A DNA stretch of 64,000 nt from Hydrogenophilus sp. (lineage in GTDB: Bacteria; Pseudomonadota; Gammaproteobacteria; Burkholderiales; Thiobacillaceae), in NCBI GenBank assembly GCA_020725265.1, contig DYFK01000001.1, forward strand, positions 40,869 to 104,868, written 5' to 3'. The notes beneath the pieces were generated by a model. The model was given only the letters and a program-made list of their open reading frames with translations, was not told the DNA's origin and searched no databases. Shown piece after piece: positions 57,309 to 64,000 of this stretch. Position 1 is the first letter of the stretch; each line of letters begins with the position of its first letter. The position numbers were made by a program, and so were the translations under genes.

Positions 57309-59642
57309 ATGCCGGCCATGCGTCTATCTCCGGCTTCGGAACCGAGCGCCATGCCCAACCCTGTTTTCACCATGCGCCAGCAAGACCCCACGCCACGCGC
57401 GCGTTCCGGTCTGGCCGGCCTGCTGCTCGCGCTCGCGCTGGTCATCCCCACCGCCCAAGCGGCGCCGCCGATCAGCGCCGAACTCCAGAAGCCCGGCGTC
57501 GCCGCCCAGTTGCGCGCGCTGCCGGTCAAGGCCCAGGCCAAGCTGCGCGCGGTCCCGCTCGACGATGCGCGCCAACCCAGCATCGATCTGAACCTGGAGA
57601 AATTCGACGTCTTCACCCCGGACGCGCGCGTTCACGTCCACGACAAGAACGGCGTCACCCTGGTCGCGCCGCCGCGCACCGCCTATTACCGGGGCGGCAT
57701 CGACGGCAAGCCCGGATCGCGCGTGTTCTGGGCGGTTTCCGAAAACGGCGAAATGCGCGGGGTCATGCATGTCGACGGCGAAATCCACGTCCACAAATCG
57801 CAAGAGGGCGGCCCCGGCCGATCGGCGACCAGCAGAACGCGCAAGGTCGACCGGACCGCGGATTTCGCCGAACGGACCTTCCAGTGCGGCCAGAGCAGCC
57901 TGCCCGACGTCTCCCTGGACATTGGCCCGCGCGCCAGCGAACTGCGCCAGATCCTCTCGGAAACGCCACCACCAGCGCTGGCCGACACCACGCCCTACGT
58001 CGCCCACATCGCGGTGGAAACCGACTACGAGTTCTATCAGAAATTCAACAACACCAGCGCCGCCACCGAATACGCCGGCGACCTCATCGCCCATGCCGAC
58101 GCGCTCTACAAGAACGAGATCAACGTCAACCTGCAAATCTCCAACCTCTACATCTACGCCACCTCGGCCGACCCCTGGACAGCCACCGCCAGCACCCTGG
58201 CCGCGCTCCAGGAACTGCGTAACTACTGGAACAGCAACCGGACCGGCATCGCGCGCACCGTCACCCACCTCATGAGCGGCAAGGCGCTGGGCGGCGGCAT
58301 CGCCTATCTGGACGTGCTCTGCCACAGCCACGGCTACCCCACCAGCGGCTACGGCTACGGCGTCAGCGCCAGCCTGCAGGGCAACTTCGACCCGGACAAC
58401 CCGCAGGTGGTCTGGGACACCAAGGTGGTCGCCCACGAACTCGGCCACAACTTCGGCAGCGAACACTCGCACTATTACGACGGCATCGGCGGCGTCACCC
58501 AGCCAGTCGACTGCTGCGCCAGCGACGCCAGCGACAGTTATTGCGGAAGCGGCCCGTTCAGCCTGCCCGGCCTCAACAGCCTCACCGGCGGCACCTCCGG
58601 CGCCGCCAACGGCACGATCATGAGCTATTGCCACCAACGCAGCGGCGGTTACGGCAACATCGCCTGGACCTTCGGACTCAACCACAACTACGGTATCGCC
58701 GCCTACCGCGTGCCCAACCGCATGCGCGCCGAGGTCGATGTCGCCGCCGCCAGCTACCCGACCTGCTTCTCGGCGCCGCTCGCCAGCGAATACCCGCTCG
58801 CGGTCAGCAAGGGCGGCGATGGCACCGGCCTGGTCAGCAGCAGCCCGGCCGGCATCCACTGCGGGCTGGACTGCGCGGAAACCTACGCGGCCGGCACCAA
58901 CGTCACCCTCACCGCGACCGCCGACGGCGGCTCCCTGTTCGCCGGCTGGTCCGGCGCCTGCTCGGGCACCGCCAGCACCTGCGCGCTTGGCATGACCGCG
59001 TCGCGCAACGTCACCGCGCTGTTCAACAATGCCACCGACACCTTCCCCAGCGCCGGCAGCATGCCCGCCGGCTGGACCACCAACCCGCCCGGCTCCAACG
59101 CCCCCTGGACAGTCGCCACCGACAGCACGCACAGCGGCGCCTACAGCCTGAAATCCGGCGTCATCAGCCACAGCCAGCAATCGACGCTGACCCATACCGC
59201 CACCTTCAACAGCGGCACTGTCAGCTTCGCCCGCCGCGTCTCCAGCGAATCCGGCTGGGACTACCTGCGCTTCTACATCGACGGCGTGGAACAGGGTGCC
59301 TGGTCCGGCGAAGTCGGCTGGGCCGTGGTCAGCTACCCGATCAGCGCCGGCACGCACGAGCTCAAGTGGGAATACAAGAAGGATGACTCGGTCAGTTCGG
59401 GCAGCGACGCGGCGTGGATCGACAGCTACTCCGCGAGCTGCTCCGCGGCGAACGACATCAATCTGACCGATGCGAACATCAGCGCCACGAACTCAATCGA
59501 AGCATGCGACACGGTTACCCTGGGACCGAACCTGACCGTATCGCCAACCGGCAACCTCGGCGTCATCGCCGGCACGCGCGCCACCTTGCAAACTGGAACC
59601 CGCATCGAAGCGGGTGGAAAACTCTCCGTGAAAATCCGCTGA
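57309..59642 (+). CDS. Secreted reprolysin-like (M12B) zinc metalloprotease with InlB-like module
   Basis: A protein of up to 777 residues. A signal peptide (hydrophobic core LAGLLLALALVIP) is followed by a propeptide-like region, and then a reprolysin-type catalytic domain with HELGHNFGSEHSH (near residue 376) and a following MSYC, the Met-turn. Next come one InlB-type repeat (GTGLVSSSPAGIHC, GWSGAC), a jelly-roll or MAM-like domain (SGWDYLRFYIDGVEQGAWSG), and a short beta-helix-like tail. No IPTL-CTERM tail is visible. Three later in-frame ATG codons (57318, 57351, 57372) could be the true start; 57372 gives the most ordinary signal peptide. An S74-domain gene starts 36 bp downstream. Confidence 0.85.
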   Translation: MPAMRLSPASEPSAMPNPVFTMRQQDPTPRARSGLAGLLLALALVIPTAQAAPPISAELQKPGVAAQLRALPVKAQAKLRAVPLDDARQPSIDLNLEKFDVFTPDARVHVHDKNGVTLVAPPRTAYYRGGIDGKPGSRVFWAVSENGEMRGVMHVDGEIHVHKSQEGGPGRSATSRTRKVDRTADFAERTFQCGQSSLPDVSLDIGPRASELRQILSETPPPALADTTPYVAHIAVETDYEFYQKFNNTSAATEYAGDLIAHADALYKNEINVNLQISNLYIYATSADPWTATASTLAALQELRNYWNSNRTGIARTVTHLMSGKALGGGIAYLDVLCHSHGYPTSGYGYGVSASLQGNFDPDNPQVVWDTKVVAHELGHNFGSEHSHYYDGIGGVTQPVDCCASDASDSYCGSGPFSLPGLNSLTGGTSGAANGTIMSYCHQRSGGYGNIAWTFGLNHNYGIAAYRVPNRMRAEVDVAAASYPTCFSAPLASEYPLAVSKGGDGTGLVSSSPAGIHCGLDCAETYAAGTNVTLTATADGGSLFAGWSGACSGTASTCALGMTASRNVTALFNNATDTFPSAGSMPAGWTTNPPGSNAPWTVATDSTHSGAYSLKSGVISHSQQSTLTHTATFNSGTVSFARRVSSESGWDYLRFYIDGVEQGAWSGEVGWAVVSYPISAGTHELKWEYKKDDSVSSGSDAAWIDSYSASCSAANDINLTDANISATNSIEACDTVTLGPNLTVSPTGNLGVIAGTRATLQTGTRIEAGGKLSVKIR

Positions 59643-59678
59643 CCGAACCGATCGAACAGCCATGATAGGGATACCGCG

Positions 59679-60470
59679 ATGAACGACCAAACCCTGACTC
59701 ATACCAAGCGCTCACGCGCGCATCTGGCCCTGTTTCTCTCCGCCCTCGCCCTCCTCGGCTCCGGCTCCGTGCTTGTTCAACAAGGCATGACGGCACTGCC
59801 AGGCCTTGTCATTGCCGGCGCCCAAGCCAGTGGACTGGAAGTCACGAGCACGGGAGTTGGCATCGGCACCGCCACGCCAGATAGGCAACTGCATTTGAAA
59901 GGCGACCTCGCCTCGTTCAGGATGGATCGTCCAAGCAATACCGCCGCGTTCATTCTGGTCCGAACCAACAGTTCCGGCGCGATACTGAAAACTTTCGTCG
60001 TCGGCGCCAATGCATCCGGCGTCAACAACGGCGAATTCATCATCAACGATCTCGGCACCGCGACCGGTGGCGCCGGCACCCGCCGTTTCACCATCGGCAA
60101 CGACGGCACGGCAACGTTCACCGGCCAGGTGGTGGCCCCCTCCTACGCGCAAACCAGTTCGATCCGGTTCAAGGAGAACATCGCACCGATCGACGCCCCG
60201 GAAGACCTGATCAGCCGCATGCGCGGCGTGCGCTTCACCTGGAAAGACAGCGGAGAACCAGCGATCGGTTTCATCGCCGAGGAAATGCTGGAAGTCCTGC
60301 CGGAAGCGGTCATGCTGGATGCCGAAAGCGGCACCGCCAGCGCGGTCAACTACGCGGAAGTCATCCCGGTGCTGGTGGAAGCCCTGAAAGCGCAGTCAGA
60401 CAAGCTGGAATCGCTACACGCGGAACTCACCGATCTGCGCGCGCGGGTCGATGCCCTTTCCGCGCGATAA
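59679..60470 (+). CDS. Membrane-anchored protein with C-terminal peptidase S74 (intramolecular chaperone) domain
   Basis: A 263-residue protein. An N-terminal hydrophobic segment (about 14-36) is either signal or anchor. The middle (about 50-150) has short beta-type units (GVGIGTATPDRQLHLKGD, FTIGNDGTATFTGQV) like phage tail-spike stems. The S74 chaperone domain (about 157-235) begins SSIRFKENIAPI and has FTWKDSGEPAIGFIAEEM. A short coiled coil (EALKAQSDKLESLHAELTDL) ends it. S74 domains help trimerise fibres and cut themselves off at a Ser-Lys dyad; Ser of SSIRFK is the likely cleavage site. It follows the metalloprotease by 36 bp with AGGGA ahead of the ATG, so the two are probably co-expressed. 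Confidence 0.83.
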   Translation: MNDQTLTHTKRSRAHLALFLSALALLGSGSVLVQQGMTALPGLVIAGAQASGLEVTSTGVGIGTATPDRQLHLKGDLASFRMDRPSNTAAFILVRTNSSGAILKTFVVGANASGVNNGEFIINDLGTATGGAGTRRFTIGNDGTATFTGQVVAPSYAQTSSIRFKENIAPIDAPEDLISRMRGVRFTWKDSGEPAIGFIAEEMLEVLPEAVMLDAESGTASAVNYAEVIPVLVEALKAQSDKLESLHAELTDLRARVDALSAR

Positions 60471-60518
60471 CCCCAGGATTATTCGGGCGAAGCTGGGAAT
60501 AGCCGATCACGACGACCA

Positions 60519-61403
60519 CTACGCCCGCCCCGAGACGGAATTGGGGCCGGGTTTCGTCGCCGACATCCTGACCGCCCACAGCAGAAAGCCCAGATCCCCC
60601 AGCACGGTCACCACCCTGCCCAACACCACCGCCTGAATCAGCTCGGGCGCGGCGACCCGTCCTTCCAGCAGCAGCAGCAGGACCAGTTCTCGCACCCCGA
60701 CACCGGCCGGCGCGCCGGGTGTCAAAAGCCCGGCCAGCCAGGCAAGCACATAAGCCCCGATCAGTATGGGCAGTTCCGGCAAGGCAGGGACTTCACTGGC
60801 TTGGATCAGGCCAAGCAGGCCCGTGAACAACGTGCCGGAAACCGCCAGAAACACCAGGTACAAGCCGAAGCTCCTGGCCACCGGCGTGCCCAACCACTGC
60901 TTGAGCGCCAGGCCGGACAAACCCGCCACGACGACGAAGGGGAAGATACCGCCGCCCGGAATGACCGGCGAGGTGGGCAGGACCAGCAAACCGAACAAGG
61001 CGCCCGCGAACGCGATCAGCCCCAGCTCCCATACAGCCGATTTCGCCAACGGCCAGGATGCCACGCCAGCAGCCACTCCCATGGCCTGCCGTCCCGCGAG
61101 ATGGAAGACATTGCCAGGAACATACTTGGCGATCTGCGAGATTCCATAAGCGCGGATTGCCCAGGGCTTCGTGACACCGCCGCCAAATCGTTCCAGGAGA
61201 TGCCACCACGCCAGGGCCAGCAGAACATTCGACGCCCCATAGGTCACCGCCAGACTGGCGATCGCAACCCAGACGGCCCAACCGAAGGCAAACGCATCGA
61301 GTTCGGAACCGTACTCCCGCAGGCGCATGGTCACGAACCCGATGCCCAGAACGGCAAGCCCCCCACCCAGCCAATGCAAGCCGCGCTTGAGCGTCGGGGA
61401 CAT
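60519..61403 (-). CDS. LPG-synthase-type polytopic membrane protein (putative flippase-like)
   Basis: A 294-residue membrane protein with about eight helices, of the lysylphosphatidylglycerol-synthase TM/UPF0104 type. Motifs are YGISQIAKYVPGNVFHLAGR (helix-turn typical for the family), TPGAPAGVGVRELVLLLLL (family signature, PGG-type loop) and VVLGRVVTVLGDLGFLLWAV. Members are often found in glycan or lipid loci and are thought to move or modify lipid-linked substrates. It is last in the reverse-strand run after the methyltransferase. Confidence 0.8.
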   Translation of the reverse strand: MSPTLKRGLHWLGGGLAVLGIGFVTMRLREYGSELDAFAFGWAVWVAIASLAVTYGASNVLLALAWWHLLERFGGGVTKPWAIRAYGISQIAKYVPGNVFHLAGRQAMGVAAGVASWPLAKSAVWELGLIAFAGALFGLLVLPTSPVIPGGGIFPFVVVAGLSGLALKQWLGTPVARSFGLYLVFLAVSGTLFTGLLGLIQASEVPALPELPILIGAYVLAWLAGLLTPGAPAGVGVRELVLLLLLEGRVAAPELIQAVVLGRVVTVLGDLGFLLWAVRMSATKPGPNSVSGRA

Positions 61404-61412
61404 GGTTGGCGC

Positions 61413-62048
61413 TCAGGAACGCGGCCGGCACAGCAACATGGTCCAGGGCAACGGGCTCCGGACCGCCACCACCTGGAAATGCGCGGAGACCAGACGCAGG
61501 AAGCCGCGCTTCGACCAGTGCTGAACATGCCCAGGCGTATTCCCCAGGGAAGACCAATACTTGCCCCTGGCCATATTGAGCACATGCCAGAGCGGCTCGC
61601 GGGGTACGCTGACGATCAGATATTTCTCCGTCACCCTTTGCAAGGCCTGAAGTCCGACGACCGGATCCTCCAGATGCTCCAGCACCTCGCAACAAACGAC
61701 CAGGTCCGCGCCATCGCGTCCGGCCTGCAACGTCTCGATACCGCGCACCTCGAACAAATCGGAGGACAGCCCCTGATCGGTGGCATTTTCCCGCGCGAGC
61801 TCGATGGCCTGACTGGAGAAATCGCTGCCCCGTGCCTTCATTCCCTGACTGGCCCAGCGCAAGACCCAATGTCCCTCGCCACAGCCAACCTCATGAATCG
61901 TGGTTGGCGCGGCCTGAGCGACCAGCTCGGACAAGGCCGACTCGAAACCGGCCATGATCCACCTGACCACCGGATTGCCTGACCCATACTTGTCATAGGC
62001 ATTGCCGACCACGATGCCGTTTTCCCGGAGACCGCCGGATATCTTCAT
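61413..62048 (-). CDS. SAM-dependent class I methyltransferase
   Basis: A 211-residue Rossmann-fold methyltransferase. Motif I IHEVGCGEGHWVLRWAS, acidic ribose contact RGSDFSSQAIELAR, and motif II/III DLVVCCEVLEHLEDP are present. The start MKISGGLRENGIVVGN is followed by YDKYGSGNPVVRWIM, as in methyltransferases located in glycan loci. The substrate is unknown. It lies between GT2 (9 bp) and the LPG-type gene (9 bp), so these are one transcript. Confidence 0.87.
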   Translation of the reverse strand: MKISGGLRENGIVVGNAYDKYGSGNPVVRWIMAGFESALSELVAQAAPTTIHEVGCGEGHWVLRWASQGMKARGSDFSSQAIELARENATDQGLSSDLFEVRGIETLQAGRDGADLVVCCEVLEHLEDPVVGLQALQRVTEKYLIVSVPREPLWHVLNMARGKYWSSLGNTPGHVQHWSKRGFLRLVSAHFQVVAVRSPLPWTMLLCRPRS

Positions 62049-62057
62049 TCCACCACC

Positions 62058-63032
62058 TCAATCCCGTGCCACGCCATTCCGGGCTGGCGCGCCATCGCCA
62101 CCGGAATCGGCCTGAAGCCGGCAACGCACGTCCTCAAGCAATTTCCGGTTCGCCGCCAGCAGGTCCGCGACAAAAGCGATCAGCAGGGTCTGGAAACCCA
62201 TGCCCAACAACAACGCCGCCAGAATCAGGGACTGCACATGACCACCACCCTCGCCGATCAGAAATTTCCACAGGAAGCGCAAACCAATCAGGAAACCGAT
62301 ACCGAACAAGAGCAAACCAATGGTCGAGAAAAACCGGAACGGCCGATAAATGATGAATATCCGGACGATGGTAACGATGCTGCGACGGACATAGGACGGA
62401 ATGCTTTTCACCAACCGGGATGGCCGCAGATCGGCGTTGACGCGTACCGGTACTGAGGTGATGGCCATGTTCTTCTGGCCTGCCTGGATGATGGTTTCCA
62501 GCGTGTAGGTGTAGTCGTTGAACACCACCAGACTTTGCGCGGCGGCTCGACTGATGGCCCGGAAACCACTCGGCGCGTCCGGAACATCCGTTCTGCTCGC
62601 GAAACGGACCACCCAACTACCCAGCCGTTGCAGCAGCTTCTTGGCTGGCGAGAAATGTTCGATGACTTCGATCGGCCTGGCGCCGATCACGATATCCGCC
62701 TGCCGGGCGAGCACCGGCGCCACCAACGCCGGAATGTCTCCGGCGTGGTACTGGTTGTCGGCATCGGTATTGACGATGACGTCCGCGCCCAGGCGCAGAC
62801 ATGCATCCAGGCCGGTCATGAAAGTCTTGGCCAACCCCTGATTCCGGGTATGACGGACGACATGGTCGACGCCATGGGCCTTCGCCACCCGGGCGGTGTC
62901 ATCCACGCTGCCATCATCAATCACCAGCCACTCGACGGTGTCGAAACCCGGCACCTGACGGGGCAACTCAGCCAAGGCCACGGCCAGGGTTCCGGCTTCG
63001 TTGTAACAGGGGATTTGAATGATCAGTTTCAT
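62058..63032 (-). CDS. Polyprenyl-phosphate-sugar-type glycosyltransferase family 2 with C-terminal helices
   Basis: A 324-residue membrane-associated transferase. GT-A domain: KLIIQIPCYNEAGTLAVAL, VIDDGSVDDTARVAKAHGV, VNTDADNQYHAGDIPALV (DXD) and APSGFRAISRAAAQ. Two membrane helices near the C-terminus (FFSTIGLLLFGIGFLIGLRFL, LILAALLLGMGFQTLLIAF). This pattern is that of DPM/ArnC-like enzymes that load a sugar onto undecaprenyl phosphate. The ATG at 63032 fits the family start; a longer frame begins at 63059 and would overlap the upstream gene. Confidence 0.87.
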   Translation of the reverse strand: MKLIIQIPCYNEAGTLAVALAELPRQVPGFDTVEWLVIDDGSVDDTARVAKAHGVDHVVRHTRNQGLAKTFMTGLDACLRLGADVIVNTDADNQYHAGDIPALVAPVLARQADIVIGARPIEVIEHFSPAKKLLQRLGSWVVRFASRTDVPDAPSGFRAISRAAAQSLVVFNDYTYTLETIIQAGQKNMAITSVPVRVNADLRPSRLVKSIPSYVRRSIVTIVRIFIIYRPFRFFSTIGLLLFGIGFLIGLRFLWKFLIGEGGGHVQSLILAALLLGMGFQTLLIAFVADLLAANRKLLEDVRCRLQADSGGDGAPARNGVARD

Positions 63033-63046
63033 GATGCTCGCGCTTC

Positions 63047-64000
63047 TCAATCGGAACATGCATCGCCCGGCCGAGCGACACAGAATCTGCGCAAGGCGAC
63101 CCCCAGCATCCGGGGATCCTCGGACATCCCGAGCTCCTTCGGCGATTGCGGCCGATCAATCACGATCTCGATCGGCAAACGGGTCTTGCCGGCCACCAGA
63201 TCGTCAGGCAGGGCAACCCGGTCGACCGCGGGAGGCGCGCCATAGCGGTGTTCCAGCCGTTTGACCAACACTCCGGACACGTACAACGAAGCCGTCCGTA
63301 CAGGTTGTTCCCTGGTCGTGAATCCCAGCCATTCGAATTCGAGATCGAGCGGCGCGACCGCCTTGTGTCCCAGGTTCACTTCGAAGCGCGCCCGGTCGGC
63401 CATCGTCCACGTTCCCCAATTCTCCGGCTGGGAAAACCCCTCCTTGCCGCGCAGCAGGCAATCGTTTCCACCAGTGGCGGCGTCCGTCGACCAATACAGG
63501 TTACGCCCGGGATCGAGAAAAGCCCGCGACCGCGCATTCCCGACAAGGCTTTTCAAGACATAGAAGTACCGGGACTCCCGGATATCGAATTCCGCGCTGT
63601 TCAGGGGGCCCGCGCGGAACGCCTGCTCGTGACCCCTAACGATTGCAAGATTCAACGGCCATGGCCTACCGACATCTTTCATCATATTGAATTTGGGCAC
63701 GATGATGGTGTCCAGCTGACCAGAACCGACAAGCGCATGCAGATTGTCAGTCAGGCATTCCCCCCGCTCGGCGGCAATCAGCTCCACCGGCCAATGCGCG
63801 CGGGCGATGTCCATGTTCTTGTCCCCACCGACGTTATAGGCACGGACCCCCAGCATGGGGGCAGCGTAATTGACGAAGAAGTCATTGCCGGATGGCCAGA
63901 AATAGACGATTTCCCCGGGTTTCAGATACTTGCCCATCTCCAGGATCACATCGCGGGTCATCGTCTCCGCGTAGGCATGATATTTCCTTGCCCGATCGAT
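63047..64000 (-). CDS. Protein of unknown function, 5' part outside window
   Basis: At least 317 residues are visible; the frame is open to the window edge, so the start is missing. No membrane helix is seen in the visible part. It contains an alpha/beta section (MGKYLKPGEIVYFWPSGNDF, TIIVPKFNMMK) that could be the soluble C-terminal domain of a polytopic glycosyltransferase (GT39/GT83-like). A beta-sandwich-like section follows (RARFEVNLGHKAVAPLDLEF, ASLYVSGVLVKRLEHRYG). I cannot assign a family. Its end lies 15 bp before the start of the GT2 gene, which fits a shared glycan transcript. Confidence 0.55.
   Translation of the reverse strand: MDRARKYHAYAETMTRDVILEMGKYLKPGEIVYFWPSGNDFFVNYAAPMLGVRAYNVGGDKNMDIARAHWPVELIAAERGECLTDNLHALVGSGQLDTIIVPKFNMMKDVGRPWPLNLAIVRGHEQAFRAGPLNSAEFDIRESRYFYVLKSLVGNARSRAFLDPGRNLYWSTDAATGGNDCLLRGKEGFSQPENWGTWTMADRARFEVNLGHKAVAPLDLEFEWLGFTTREQPVRTASLYVSGVLVKRLEHRYGAPPAVDRVALPDDLVAGKTRLPIEIVIDRPQSPKELGMSEDPRMLGVALRRFCVARPGDACSD

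Noticed and set aside
57324..59357. 677-residue reverse frame opposite the metalloprotease
   Set aside because: Gly/Val-rich antisense translation; the forward strand has a metalloprotease active site and signal peptide.
59679..60470. S74 domain as a sign of a prophage
   Set aside because: No capsid, tail, integrase or lysis genes are near; the protein has an N-terminal membrane segment.

Overview
The window looks like a chromosomal segment of a high-GC, Gram-negative bacterium, most likely a betaproteobacterium of the Rhodocyclales/Nitrosomonadales type. The evidence is gene order and families: argS–SPOR–dsbA, an AI-2E-type permease divergent from purM, ilvE followed by a CHCC zinc-finger protein, a neisserial-type trimeric porin, IPTL-CTERM surface proteins and a WbpV/WbpL/WbpM-like O-antigen module. 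No species can be named from the sequence alone. Most of the window is core genome. I see no phage, transposase, integrase or CRISPR array.

1–6.8 kb: thiC (3' end outside the window) under a TPP riboswitch, a hypA-hypB pair for nickel insertion, a patatin-like lipase, a major porin with a strong terminator, a small ComEA-like DNA-binding protein and lipB. 6.9–13.9 kb: a signalling block. It holds an HDOD–receiver-like–GGDEF protein interrupted by a C8 tract, a soluble PDC/Cache sensor protein, a Sel1-repeat protein, a CBS-pair protein and a UPF0114 membrane protein. Then come ilvE, a zinc-finger protein and a DUF302 protein.

14–21.4 kb: two secreted IPTL-CTERM proteins whose last 112 bp are nearly identical. 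Next to them is a 7TMR-DISM histidine kinase divergent from an OmpR-type regulator, with overlapping start regions. 21.4–29.9 kb: hemN, an olsB-olsA-like ornithine-lipid pair, and a tightly overlapping reverse-strand operon cutA–dsbD–tlpA-like–ttcA-like–apaH. The DsbD has two tandem periplasmic alpha domains. fxsA diverges from cutA.

29.9–44.8 kb: AI-2E permease, purM-purN-DUF3108, hda, nadA, mscL, an OmpA-family protein with six 30-residue calcium-type repeats, two glycosyltransferases, tRNA-Arg(ACG), glnE and acs. 44.9–52.9 kb: dbpA, a glutaredoxin-like protein, an RNase D-like exonuclease, CIRCE-groES-groEL, argS, a SPOR protein, dsbA and tRNA-Leu(TAA).

53–64 kb: a surface-polysaccharide region, with a WbpM-like dehydratase, a WecA/WbpL-like initiating transferase and a WbpV-like epimerase on the reverse strand. 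After these comes a forward pair of a secreted reprolysin-like metalloprotease and a membrane-anchored protein ending in a peptidase S74 chaperone domain. A reverse-strand run follows: an unidentified protein cut by the window edge, a polytopic-membrane glycosyltransferase, a methyltransferase and an LPG-synthase-type membrane protein. The last 4 kb read as less GC-rich than the rest, which would fit a variable glycan locus.

The most notable observations are the C-tract frameshift in the HDOD–GGDEF gene, the near-identical 3' ends of the two IPTL-CTERM genes, the metalloprotease/S74 pair, and the double-alpha DsbD.
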